A DNA stretch of 64,000 nucleotides from Taeniopygia guttata. Taxonomy: Eukaryota > Chordata > Aves > Passeriformes > Estrildidae. The stretch covers positions 72,031,001-72,095,000 of the forward strand of contig NC_133028.1 in the NCBI RefSeq assembly GCF_048771995.1, read 5' to 3'. Positions 48,506 to 60,423 of this stretch are shown here, in pieces. The notes under the pieces were generated by a model that did not search any database, was not told the DNA's origin, and was given only the letters and a program-made list of their open reading frames with translations. Positions within the stretch are counted from its first letter, which is position 1, and the number at the start of each line of letters is the position of its first letter. The position numbers and the translations under genes are program-made.

Positions 48506-50453
48506 CAGAACACCACAAAAAGCCACACACCCTTCAAAACAATTAAAACCTTTTAAAAAGGCACACTCCACACTCCATTTCAGGGCTCTATGCTTTACCA
48601 GAGGACAGCAGTGCCTGTCTAAGGCATCTGAGCACATGTGAATCCCCAAATGTAAAGAAAATAAAAATAGTGTGGAAGCTCCAAGAAGAGCAAAACCGGT
48701 GAGCCAGTCCCCCACAGACTTCCTACGAACTCCAGCTACTGATAGAATGCAAGAACTCTTAAGAACTTTCAGCCAGATGGAACCATATGTATTCTGGTTT
48801 TGTTTTTAGGAGACATTTAGCCATTTTACTCCATACGTCCATGCTCTGAAGGAACAAACTTATGAAAGTTCACTGTTTCTAACTGCTGTAAATTAATTTA
48901 AAAGCTTACATCTACCATACTTTGTTGGCTGCAATAATTACACATGAAAGATTACGTGACTTGAAAGCTGGAAGTGTAGAAAATGTGTTTCTTGAGTTAG
49001 TCATCTAACAACAGCAGTGGATTATTTTTGGTCATAGAGTTAATTTTAAATTAGAAATTAAGATTTAAGTAGAATAAAATAAAACACAATTCACTGAAAA
49101 ACTTATTTTCTACAGCTGCTGGCAGCTCATGTTAAAATTAATTTACCCACTTGAGCATTCTCACTCAAAAATCATCTCGTACTGAATAAACTCATATGAC
49201 CTGAATATGTTTCCTCTGCCAGTTTCCAGTAAGTGTTAAAAGGCAATAACCTGGAATTACCCAAGGAGCTATAGAAAACAGTTATAAATGAGAAAATACC
49301 TTGAATGACATTTAAGACAAGGCTAGCATGCAGGAAATACCTATTAATGAAGAGGAGGAAAAAATGAAAAGGAATGTTATGTCCATTTATATTCGAGATA
49401 TAGGCCTTGAGAGTAGCTTGGAACCTCTTGAAAAAAATTACTTTTCTTGACTTCTCAAATAAAATGCATAGTTTTTTCACTCACTCAAAACCTTTGATAA
49501 AGATAAAAATGCAGATGTTGCTTTAGCTTTACATGACTGGGACATTTTTACCAAGAAAAGAAAAGGCTGCTGTAATTAACCTCCAGTGTATATATACATG
49601 GAGGTAGATAAATGATTTTTCCCACCATTTAAGGGTGATGTCTTGCTTTTTAAGTCCTCACTGTTTAAGGACACTCTTCTCTCCATTGGTCATCTTTCCA
49701 AAACCAGGAAATTAGGGATAATTTTAATGTTTAAACTTCATTGGGATTCTCAAAATTATTAAATCACATTTCCCTCCTTTCGCCAGAATGGGGATATTAA
49801 TGACACCAGCATCATTTGGAGCACAAATAACATACTGCATCACTTGGGCACATGAACAGAAGTTTGGTATTAGTTGGTTATTAGTGGAATCAGTTGGAGT
49901 GCACCTTGGAAATAGCTATGGAATATTTCCATGCTATATTATGTTATGTTATGTTGTATTCCCATGTTATGTATATGTTTCCAATGACATAAATTATTTT
50001 CTAGGAAAAGAGCAAAGAGGGAAAGGTATTTTAGTCTGTAGGGAAGTTGCAGAGTTGGGTGGAAGGTGTCTTTTCCTGTGTCTCTATTTTTAAGACTCCC
50101 AATAAAACCTGGTACTTTATAATTCACCATTAGGCTGCAGCCAGAAAAAGATAAGGAAAGCAAAAAGAAAAGGTGAGCATAGGAAAATTCCATCCAGGTT
50201 CCTGAGAGAAAGGAGGTGGCCTGAGGACTAGAGGCAGGATAAACTTTTTGGCACAAGCATGCAAAAGGGTGATGAATGCTAATGGAAGTAAAGCAATTCT
50301 CCATCAATCCAGGTAATCAGCAGAGAGCACAAAGCACAGAGTCAGCACCAAGGGCTGACAGATCAGGAGAGGGAACCAAGCACAGCTATGCAAATGCTCA
50401 TCTATTGGGACACACAAGACAGATGATGGACATTGCACCTGGCTAGCATAAGA
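48506..50453. other. AT-rich non-coding DNA, no gene seen
   Basis: Contains the palindrome at 49580 and a short (TTATG)n run at about 49939-49956. The frames at 49172-49480 and 49939-50307 (minus) and 49788-50093 (plus) are unrecognised. Confidence 0.5.
49580..49604. repeat. 25-bp near-perfect palindrome
   Basis: CCTCCA, one extra G, then the self-complementary TGTATATATACA, then TGGAGG. Removing the G at 49586 leaves a perfect 24-bp palindrome able to extrude as a cruciform. Confidence 0.9.
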
Positions 50454-50661
50454 AATTAGGTATAGGTTGGATATTAGGGAAAAAAAAATTTCACTGCAAG
50501 AATAACAAAGTACTGGAATTGTCTTCCCAAGGAGGTGGTAGAATCACCATCTCTGGATGTGTTTAAAAAAGGACTGGACATGGCACTTGGTGCTATAGAC
50601 TAGTTGTGGTGTTAGGGCATAGGTTGGACTTGATGATCTTAGAGGTCTCTTCCAACCTTAT
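50454..50661 (+). mobile_element. CR1 LINE 3' fragment, plus strand
   Basis: GGTATAGGTTGGATATTAGG, GGAGGTGGTAGAATCACCAT, GGACTGGACATGGCACTTGG and GTTGGACTTGATGATCTTAG followed by AGGTCTCTTCCAACC are a close match to the CR1 3' end. It is the best preserved copy in the window and still has its tail. Confidence 0.95.
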
Positions 50662-50768
50662 TATTCTGTGATTCTGTGATTCTGTGATTCTGTGATTCTG
50701 TGATTCTGTGATTCTCTGACTCTGTGACTCTGTGACTCTATGATTCTGTGATTCTGTGACTCTGTGAT
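50662..50768 (+). repeat. expanded CR1 octamer tail, (ATTCTGTG)n
   Basis: About 13 tandem octamers of ATTCTGTG and close variants (CTCTGACT, CTATGATT). CR1 copies normally end in two to four such octamers, so this tail has expanded into a microsatellite. Confidence 0.95.
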
Positions 50769-50773
50769 TTGAT

Positions 50774-51050
50774 AAACAGGATGCTGTGGCAAGAGCAAAC
50801 AGAACTTTGAGGGTTAAATCAAGATTGCAAGAAGATGAAATCAGACTGACTTACTGGAAAAGAATAGTACATCAAGACCTCTGCAAGCAGGAGATATTGT
50901 AAAATGCATAAGTTTGTTTATGTGATGATTAACCTATTCATTGTAGCCTTCCTAAAATAGTATATAAGCATAGGTATGCCACAATAAATTTGGGTTCTGA
51001 CCACCAGCCAGTTGTCCCCATCTCTCTTCATTGCCAATACTCATCCACAG
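50774..51050 (+). mobile_element. short ERV LTR next to the CR1 tail
   Basis: TATATAAG at 50961-50968 is followed 14 nt later by AATAAA at 50983-50988 and a pyrimidine-rich U5-like segment, the compact layout of alpha- or beta-retrovirus-like LTRs. TTTGAT occurs directly before (50768-50773) and after (51051-51056), which fits a 6-bp target duplication. The termini do not start TG and end CA, so either the ends have mutated or the true edges differ (TGTGGC starts at 50784). Confidence 0.6.
50961..50968 (+). promoter_or_regulatory. LTR TATA box
   Basis: TATATAAG 14 nt upstream of an AATAAA, inside the short LTR. Confidence 0.5.
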
Positions 51051-51119
51051 TTTGATCTCCATTCATGGAAGGTGACAGCAGAGCTCTCCATTCAGAAAAC
51101 ATTTCCTTGCTTATCTCAT

Positions 51120-51310
51120 CCCTGTGTCAGCACCAAGGGAGGAGCTGGTGTTTAAACAGGGCACCTTTCCCAGGCCAGAGAAGCTGCTCAGACTAAACCA
51201 GCAGCTTCCCTGGAAAAGGGGCTATTGGCTGCAAGCTGGCTTGGCTGTGAGCTAGACCAGAACAGTTTGGACTGCAGATTAGCAATAAATGGTACAAAAA
51301 TCCTGTGGTT
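51120..51310 (+). mobile_element. possible second LTR fragment
   Basis: GC-richer than the flanks, starts near TGTGTCAGC, and has GCAATAAATGG with the signal at about 51273. It resembles the R/U5 side of an ERV LTR. No ends or duplications were found, and it could be unique DNA. Confidence 0.3.
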
Positions 51311-54300
51311 TATATTTCTGGGGGAAGAGAAGCAGTATGGAAGTGGACAAGAGTAATCCACGTAAAGCTGCAGTGTTTCAGTTTGGGAAAGGATGACACA
51401 AATTGATCTTAAATAGAGAAATACATGATTTAAATGCTAATATCTCACAACAGATTTCAGTTATAACCCTTATTAAGTGTTTCCTCTAGGATATGTATTT
51501 AGTGCAAGATTTTTGAGAAATAGATGACATCTTACTTGCCTTCTTTGAAGTGGATTTTGTTCTTCAAGTGGCCCAGCCAGCAGTTCCCTCACATTTCTCC
51601 CCTTTCCATTCAGATAGCTGTTTAGTTTTGACTCCTCCTACATCTTATTCTTTCCAGATCACTTATATCACACAAGATAGATGCTTATTTCTTTGATTTA
51701 AAAGCAAGACACACATTATTTTCAAGAGGTATTCCACATTTAGCATCATTTTCATTAGCAATATATACCCTTGCCCTTGCTCTTCTTTACTCAAGCAACT
51801 AATGTTCAGCAGTACTACAGCAATACAAATTACAAATTGAAACACCTATTGGAAAAATTCACATCAAAAATAAACAAAAACCACATTAAAGCACCCAGAC
51901 TTTTAAAACAGCTGTATGGATACATGTGTAGAAAGCTATTTCACATGGAGGTCTATATAAAAATAAATAAAGCTTTTTCAAACACTTGCAACAGGTGGTC
52001 AAGGGAAGAAATAAATTACCCAGGCTCCCTGTAGGGTCAGTAATCCTGTCCTGGCTCAGTGATACACATCTCAGTAAATAAGATAATTTTACATACTAAG
52101 TAATATTTACAATTTTTGGGAAGGTGTGTGTGTGTACCTATATATGAATGCAAATCTAGAAATGGAATTCAAGTTTTGTTTAAAGAAAGGTTTTCTTCAG
52201 GCTGCATCAGCCTGTAACCTCACCCCACATGCAATAAACACTGCAGTCAGTTTTGCAATCAGTTTTGCAAATCCCCCCTGGCAACTTCTGCATCACCACC
52301 TGCAGGTTCATCTTCCAGGGAGAAGAGCAAGAACTCTGAACCCTGGAGAAAGGTGTGTGAGGTACCACATATGTTTGCAGCAGGGTTGGCTTTCAAAGCT
52401 CTGTGATTTTATGCCTTCACAGAGCCATAAAACCATTTCCTCTCTAAACAGAAATCCGAGTCCAAATTTATTTTTAGACAAATTACAGAAAATCATTGCT
52501 ATTCGTGACACCTAAATGAAGGGCTAGAAGCAACCTGTCCTCTTGGCATATGACTAAGCTCCATTATGTTCAGAGATGCTGTAATTTCAGTTGAAGCAAT
52601 ATCCTGGGATTTCTCTTCTCATTTTGGGCACGGTAGATATTGGCCACATATTTTTATTCTCAGGCTTGTTGTTGTTGTTTCTGACTAGGACTTTCTCACA
52701 CTGAGAAAATATTAAATTTGGGGGCATTTTTTTTCACCTCTTTACTTTCAGTGAAATGCCTTTTACTAGAAATGCACAACAGTCTGGTTTTCTGTGCTTT
52801 CCTGGGCTTGCTGGATTATTCTTAAGTGACAAAGCTCAAAACATCACATCAACTGCTTTCCCCAAGCATGAGAGCAAGCCAGAGAAATCAGTTTAAAAGC
52901 ATGAGCAGGTTTAGGTTTCTTCTGTTACTTTTTGTAATTGAAACTTATTTGCCCGTGTCCCTGATGTCTATTCACAGCTGCCCTCTTTCAAAGCTTGAAT
53001 TAATGTTGATGCTTGAAAAGAATGATTTCTAAGAGGAAAACTCTATTGCTTTTCAGAAATCTGGCATTTACTTCCAATGTCTAAATCTTAACCCTTAATG
53101 AGTAATAATGAGTGTTGGAGAAGGCACAAGGAGAATTTTTGATGTAAGATCAGAGGCAACTCAGAATCTCAAGGACACTTGATAAGTCAGAATTTACCTA
53201 ATAAATGAGCTGCATTTTTGAAGTATTTTGATTATGTTATGCTTTGCTTTAGTTTAGACTTTCATGACAGTTGAAAGCAAAGTTATCATTATCACAGAAG
53301 CATTTAAAATGAAATTGGTTTGAAAAACAACTATGTATGATATTAAATTGTAAATCATTCTAAAGTTCCTTAAGAACAAAAGGTCAGACACATAGCTCAT
53401 GTAAATCAGTGTTGCCTTTTTGATGTTACTGGCATTGTATTAGTCTCAAGCCAGGATCTGGTCTGTAGTGCTCTAAACCTCAAGTTTAAAAATACTTTCT
53501 TGCAAGATTTGCCTTTCTGTAGTCCAGATCTGTCACATAAATTTAGCAGGGAAGACACAAATACTAAAACAAGATCAAAGAAAGCAGACCTGTAAATCCC
53601 AAAATAAAATTTCTCCTTTAAACCTTTCTCTCCATCATTCATCATTTATAATTCCTTCATTTTCATCATTTCTACCAATCCCTTTTCTCCATACATTCTC
53701 CAACTGAGAATGGAATACTCAGCTATCAACTTGATATTATTACTTCATCACACTTTACAGGATTTTTTTTTTTTTTTTTTTAAAGAAAGTTACTCCTAGA
53801 GTCCAGTCATATTGTGAGTCATGAAAAAGCCTTCTGGAAACTTGAAATGAGATGTGATATAGATATTAGAAACTTTATTAGTATAAAATGCCACAGACGT
53901 ACAGACCAGTTACTTTGAAAGAATTTCTATGATCAAGAGAGTTTCTGGTAAAAGAGCAGCTGTAAATTGATTTGGCATTTCATCTAGTACAGGATATATT
54001 AATTGGTGGATAAAGTTGTTCCAAGACTTGTTAAAAAGCTGCATATCTAGAAGCTGCACATAGTTTGACCTAGCACAGTTAAACAGGCTTCCATGCTTCA
54101 GTTACTGTAAAAAGTATGCAAACATCTCAACAGGAACCACATTCCAGTGGAATTGTCTCAGAGATTTGAATGACAGCACCTAAATGAAGACTCAAAATTT
54201 TACAGGAAAAGGAGACACAGGGAATAAAAACACTTAATGGAAAAAAGAGGAACCAAATCTCAAAGCTATTGCTGGTTTCTTCTTATCAAAGGTTTTGAAA

Positions 54301-54374
54301 CAGTGTATTCAATGATCTTTTCAAGAGTGCTTTGCTATAAGTTTAATAAAAAGACTACACAAAACCTACCTGCT
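51311..54374. other. AT-rich non-coding DNA, no gene seen
   Basis: Includes a T20 tract at 53763-53782. The 129-codon plus-strand frame at 52126-52515 is unrecognised, and its DNA is somewhat GC-richer between 52200 and 52460. Confidence 0.5.
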
Positions 54375-57300
54375 CTATATCAGCTCTACTCCTAATGCAA
54401 AGTTCTGCAAGAGAGAAGAGGATTTCTGATTACTTTGTGTCATCCAAGGCTCATTTTGTCTAGACTCAGCAGACCCATAGACTTTGTGTACAGTAAGGAA
54501 AGAGAGGAAAAGGAGAAAGATGGATAAAGAAAACAGTCTAAATAGACCGAATAAAATGCAAGTGTGCTGTCCAAACCTGAATACACTGCTGTGTAAAAGG
54601 TGTGAAGAGACAAGAAGGATTACCTGAGAGATGGATGGCATCCTGCTCACTGCTTCCAGTCAGAGGTTTACATTTTACAAAGACATTTGTCAAGGCATCT
54701 CTTATGCTCAGCCTGCAGCCCGCTGCTCTTCCCTGCAGATCTACCTCTCCAGCTATTCAGACTTCCATTTGATCCGTAGAAACTCAGCTGGAACTCCCTT
54801 ACACTTAAATTGTTGTCAGTTCACATGATTCTCCTTTCAGGACACCTCAGCACTGCAGCTATTGTGTCTGTGCCTGCCATCCGTCCTACAGCAGCACTAC
54901 CTGGTACTTCAGCAGAACAGAAAAACCACCAACATTACAAGTTATTAATGAAGGATATTGAAGAGAACTGAATTTAGGAAAGACCCATGAAAATCACACC
55001 CCATGTATGTTTGAAGTTGACAGATAAATACCCTCAGATTGTGCTTCTCCTAATTACTTCTGAATTTACCAATCCACAGGCGTATGAGAGTATCACATAA
55101 AATACTCTAAACTTTACAGCTTCTCCTTAATTTGCAGGGCTCACTACCCAACACAGGAAGAAATTAGATGGACTTGGCATATTTTAATCTCAGAAACTCC
55201 ACATTACCTTCTTAGTGCCTAAATTATATTAATATTTCACCAGAAATTGAAGGTGTCTTGAAGACCTTTGATCAAACATACCAAGTACTGATTTTAAAGA
55301 AAAGAAAAGAAAAAAATAGAAAATACACAAACATTAAAAGCTTTTCATTTCTTTTTCTTTTATGTTCCACTTGCTAGGGTTCATTTGTTTGTTTTTGTGG
55401 CTAATCATGGAATGGTTTATCATCAACATGGAAAGATCCTCCTTGTGCATTTACAACCTTGCATTCATCCACTACTGCTCCAGGATTCTTGATCAGATTC
55501 TTTAGGGTAAGTTCAAAAACTCTTCAGAGATCCTAAAACTGGACTAACCCACAGGGCCACCACACAAGTGGATCATACTGTTTATCAGGATTATAATAGC
55601 AAATAACATCTTGTAGTGCCTGAAGGAAATCATTACTTCCTCCCTCGACACAAAGAACATTGCTACTCCCATAGTCCAAGGAGGATTATGCCAAGAAAAA
55701 CCCTTGGCATCATGATATTTTCCAGGGTAAAATGCACTGGATGCTAAATTTCAGTCTTCAGGGTGAAAACTCATGATTCTGGCACAAGCTGCCATATATT
55801 AGTTCTTCCTTTCCTCCAAGGATCTAATCTGATTTTACTCAAACTTAATGAATTGTTTAAAAATACCTTCAATTTACTGAGTTATATGTTTGTGCTTAGT
55901 GCACAACATACAAAATTCCAGCTAAAATAAAGCAACACATGAAATTTCTCTTCCTTTATGATTTTGCAAAAATAACCCTTTAGCATCTTTAAAATAACAT
56001 AAAAACTGGCCAAAAGTGAATAACTTAATGCGAAGGGTAAATTAAAGTTTTAATAGAGAAATAAGCTTGAAAAAGGAAGGGGGAGGATAAGAAATAAGCA
56101 TTTCATTTTCTTCATGCCTGGGTAAGAAATTTGGCTATGTAAGTGGAGTAATTCATCATCCATATTTCCAACACCACCGGTGCTCAAGGGCAGCTGTTCT
56201 TCAGATCTATTGTTTGAGAATTTCTAAGAAATAGTCATCTTAGCCGAAGAAGTGACCCAAATAATTTTGATGTTTCTGCTTCCAGAAAATGTCAGAACTG
56301 TAGGAGCCTGATTTTTACCTCCTCACTAGCATCAATTTTAATGCTAGGAGGAGGAGCAAAGAAAGGCAAATATGACAATCCTCTTAATACAAAATTGATC
56401 TCAAGGTTGCCACTGGTGATACATAGCCAAATTCTCTTCCAAAAAGAAACAAAGAGCAAGAATTGTCCCAGTTCCTGTATCATTGTAATCATATTGCTGC
56501 TCACACATAGGTGACAGAACGTGTTTGTGAATTAAAAACTACAATTATCATCTATTTGTGCAATAACCTGTAATAACTTTAACAACTACTAAGCAGTTTA
56601 TGAACTTACATGACAGCAAAGGCCAGAAATTTTTTGGTGCTCGTATAAAATCTATTTGTCTAAAATAACTGACAATTATTAAAGACAAGAAAACTGTTCC
56701 TATGGAACTCCTATTAATAGGTTCTTCCATGAAGAAAAACAAACCCAAATAATTGTTCTCCCACAGGCTCAAACTGTTTATTATTCAATTCAGACTCAAC
56801 TTTTTCCTCACATGCTGCAAACCATCAGAGGTAAAAATAAATCTAGTTTCTAAACTCGGGGAATTTAAAGATTGATCAAATGATGAATTTGGATGACTGT
56901 GTTTATTAAATAGAGAAAAAATAAGCACTTAGTGTTAGGTATATTCTTCAATAACTATGTGGATATTTTAGACACAGCTAAAATTTCAGCTATCTAATTC
57001 AAGATAGAAAAGATGTACTACTTCTTTCCTCATGTGTTTTGCACCTCCTAGATAATAACTAAAAATATTCACTTTTTTGATTATGTTCTTTGAAGAATAA
57101 AGGCATCTGACCTTGTACTGTAGCTGCCTGTTCAGTTGGCACTCCACTAAACTAAAGTCGTAGAAGACATATATTTTAAGGTTGTGATTTTCAAAGCACA
57201 CCAAAATTGCTTACTGCATATGTCTAGGAGTACTTCCAAGATGCATTGAAATCACATGTTTGAATTTCCTCAATAAATAGATTGTCTTTTTCTTTTGTAA

Positions 57301-60048
57301 CAAAATAGTTAATCAGGAATTAAAGTAGCTTTATGGTCAGCAAGCTTACAGAAATGCAAGTCATCATAAACACTACTACTGTGAAAACTCATATTAAAAG
57401 CTTTCAGATATAGGGTTCCTTTAATTTCATCCAAGAACACACAAAACCTAGATTCAGCTGACAAACTGATTTCTGATGATTAGCAAAACCATGAATTTGA
57501 TGCACACTGTATCCTGACTTTCCCTCCTACCTTTGTAGTCACAAGGAAGGAGGTAAGATAAGTTTGACCTTTTCTTTTAGGTCAATTCAAAAGTTCATTT
57601 AGCTGTGATGCTCCCTTTCCTTTAGGAAAATATAAAAAAATATAAGCTTTACACACACTTGGATTCTTTTGCAGAGTGGCCCTGCTTAGCATTTTTCCTC
57701 TCTCCAATTCTAGCCGAAGAACAAAAAGAAAGGCTTTAAACTCCAAAGAGAAATTTGATAAATGTATTTCTGGCAATGTTTTCTCTGGAAACACAGCTGA
57801 AGCTGGGAGGTGGATGCTGAAAGGCCTCTCAAGTTGAAAGCACAGATGAAATGCAAAGAACTGCAGTAGCATGTTGTACTGTGGGTTGTGTGGTCTACAG
57901 AAAAGAACAGATTTGGAAATCATTCCTTTTGTGATGGGGTAAGAACAGAGTTTAGTTCTGTTCCCCAGCAAACACACTCAGGGCTCCACTCTGCTCCTCA
58001 TGTCCCTTTATCTTTCAAGGGAAAGCTGGAGAGCACGTTCACACCTCCATGATTATCCGTGTGGAAAGGATCAGAGGTTGCAGAGCAGACAATATACAAT
58101 TATCTTACATAAGAGGAGGCTGAGAAAAAGTAAATGGACCATCAAACAGAGCTGTGTTCTACCTGCTTTCAAAAAACACCCACACACAGCTTTTTCTGGT
58201 ACTAAAACAGATACCTTGAGTGTGCCACAAAATGTTTGCTTTTCCAGCACAAAGAAAGTCATACTTTACAGAGGCAATTTAAACAATAAGGATGATTTTC
58301 AGCATAAAGAATGAGAATCTAGAAAGCATCCACAAGATAAGCCAGGATGAAGTGGTGAGTTATACTCTTCCAAACTGTAATGTTTGCTCTCCATTAGTAG
58401 AGGTACACTGCAAGTCTTCCTGGCTACTCTGTGAAACTCAATGCAGGTTTAATTTGGGTTTGATTTACAATAATTGAGTTCTTTGTACAGACAAAGAAAT
58501 TTTATCTGAGCTAGCTTCTTTTTTTTTTTGCCCTTAATAAAACTATTATATAGTTGTTGATGTAGTATGGACTAACCCATTCATTTCTGGGGAGAATATT
58601 GCATATTTCTGGCAAAACTACAATGACAAACATTCACTGAATTTATGTTGTGTCTTCTCAGGCAAGTAATACTCCTCAGGGTTTAGAGGGAATACATTCC
58701 AGACTGTGCTAAAACTTATTGCCAGGCTATATCCTTCTATGTGTCTGCATTAAACTAGATATAATGTGACTGTATGTCAAGCTGCCTAAACTGGTTTGAA
58801 GTGAGTCTCTTTCTTCAAAATGAGCTTAATAATTGCAAAAAGTTCTAAAGACATTGATCTATCTTCCATAATCTGCTGTTCCCTTCCATACTTGAATGCC
58901 ACCAGGTTCTAATCTCATATACTGTAGGGACAGATGCACATCAGTGTATTTGTAAGCTAAGAGTATATATGTGCACATAGTATAAATGCCAAAAAACAGT
59001 TCCACCCAAAGTACACACACTTTTAGGGAACAAAAGGAAAGCAAACCAAATAAAAAAAAATTCCAAAACCTGGTTGCATGATGCAAAATAAGTAGTATCA
59101 GACTATTACTGAATTGAACATTAGTTCCACTTGAAAACCTAGCTGTTGTTGTTGCCGTTACATTTGTATTCTAGTTCACAAACTATCCTTGCAATTCCAG
59201 TCTGAGTTCTTCCTTATCTTCCAGTTTATCTTTAGCATTAAATCAGCATAACAATTGACTGTGATTTCATTACAGATTTCATGATTTAACGCCTGCCTAA
59301 TTTCCTTGATTTTTGGTAATCAAGTATAAACACTGCTTTAGTCAAATCATTACATCAGATGCTCAATTTTTTTATAATTTTTCTGGAATTTCTATCAAGT
59401 TCTTCTCCAAAGAATCTTTATTTCAGACCAAGCAGCTCTCCCTCATAAACACAACCTACTTTCTGTATTCCTACACATCAATCTTAACATGCAGCATTTA
59501 AGGAGATTTTCCAATAAGCTCATGTAAGAAATCCCATCTAATTAATTTAGATTATCATTGCAGTACATCACCTCAGTTCCCTTTCCAAACGCTCTCAGCA
59601 ATTATATCACTGAATCAAAAGCCTGAATAACATCAGCACTACAACTTACTGAAAATACCTACAGTCGGATAAGAACAGCTCCTCTTTGTGGCTTTTTGTA
59701 CTAGAAGTCACATTTGATCAAGCCCACTGACTGCAAGAGCCAGTCCACACTAAGGATCTCCTTTGCTGCTCTTCAGAGCTATGATGACAAAGTATTTTAC
59801 ATAATTCAAATTAAATAATATTTCAAAGCTGAGTTTAAAACATGCATCTACCAAATTTACTTGAAGCCTTCCACTCACATAGCACTAAAGGTTTCTTTCT
59901 CACTAAGGCCACCAGCCCTTCACATCACTCTCCCTCTAACAATTTCATCACCTTGGGATTTTAACTCCTAATCAGAATAAAATGCCTCAAGGCTTCTATC
60001 ATAGATCACTTCCATTTACTTTTTCATTTTCCCTGCTCTTCACTTTAG
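54375..60048. other. AT-rich non-coding DNA, no gene seen
   Basis: No interspersed repeats recognised. The longest frames are 131 codons at 57582-57977 (minus) and 104 codons at 58000-58314 (plus). Neither shows a domain, signal or family resemblance. Confidence 0.5.
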
Positions 60049-60423
60049 AGAGAGCCTGCTGAAAACAATAAAATCATCCCACACCATAAAATCCCTTATC
60101 TCATTGCCTCCTTCTTCTTTAGCAATATTCTTTCTGCCTTTCCTTCCTCTGACAGGAAAACTCTCTGGAATTGCCAGGTGTGTATGCTGGGTACCATCAT
60201 CAGTGAGCCAACACTGAAAGCCCCCATCTCCTGCAAGCAGATGTGGGTAAACACAAATCTAACTGGTGGCTTAAAGTGTTTTATGGTAACTGAATTGACT
60301 ATGGGTTTATTTGATTTTGTAATAAGATAAGTTTTGAATAAATTCATGTGTTTTAGTACGTTAGTCAATACAGTTACTATCAATAAAATGGCAGTTTTAT
60401 TAAAAAAAAAAAAAAAAAAAAAA
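60049..60423 (+). other. transcript-3'-end-like segment with poly(A)22
   Basis: A 93-codon stop-to-stop frame (60049-60327, stop TAA at 60328) is followed by AATAAA at 60337 and again at 60382-60387, then an A22 run at 60402-60423, 14 nt after the second signal. A pyrimidine-rich acceptor-like site ending CTGACAG lies at about 60128-60154. The arrangement matches a 3' UTR that has been retrocopied, or a real terminal exon with a genome-encoded A tract. The protein is not recognised. Retrocopies are rare in birds because CR1 does not efficiently mobilise poly(A) mRNA. Confidence 0.35.

Noticed and set aside
50662..50768. regular short repeats resembling an array
   Set aside because: Contiguous ATTCTGTG octamers without spacers are the CR1 tail, not a CRISPR array.
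52126..52515. 129-codon plus-strand frame in a slightly GC-richer patch
   Set aside because: No family resemblance, and no convincing splice pair was found at its edges.
57582..58314. 131-codon minus and 104-codon plus frames side by side
   Set aside because: No recognisable motif or family, and frames of this length are expected by chance in 64 kb scanned in six frames.
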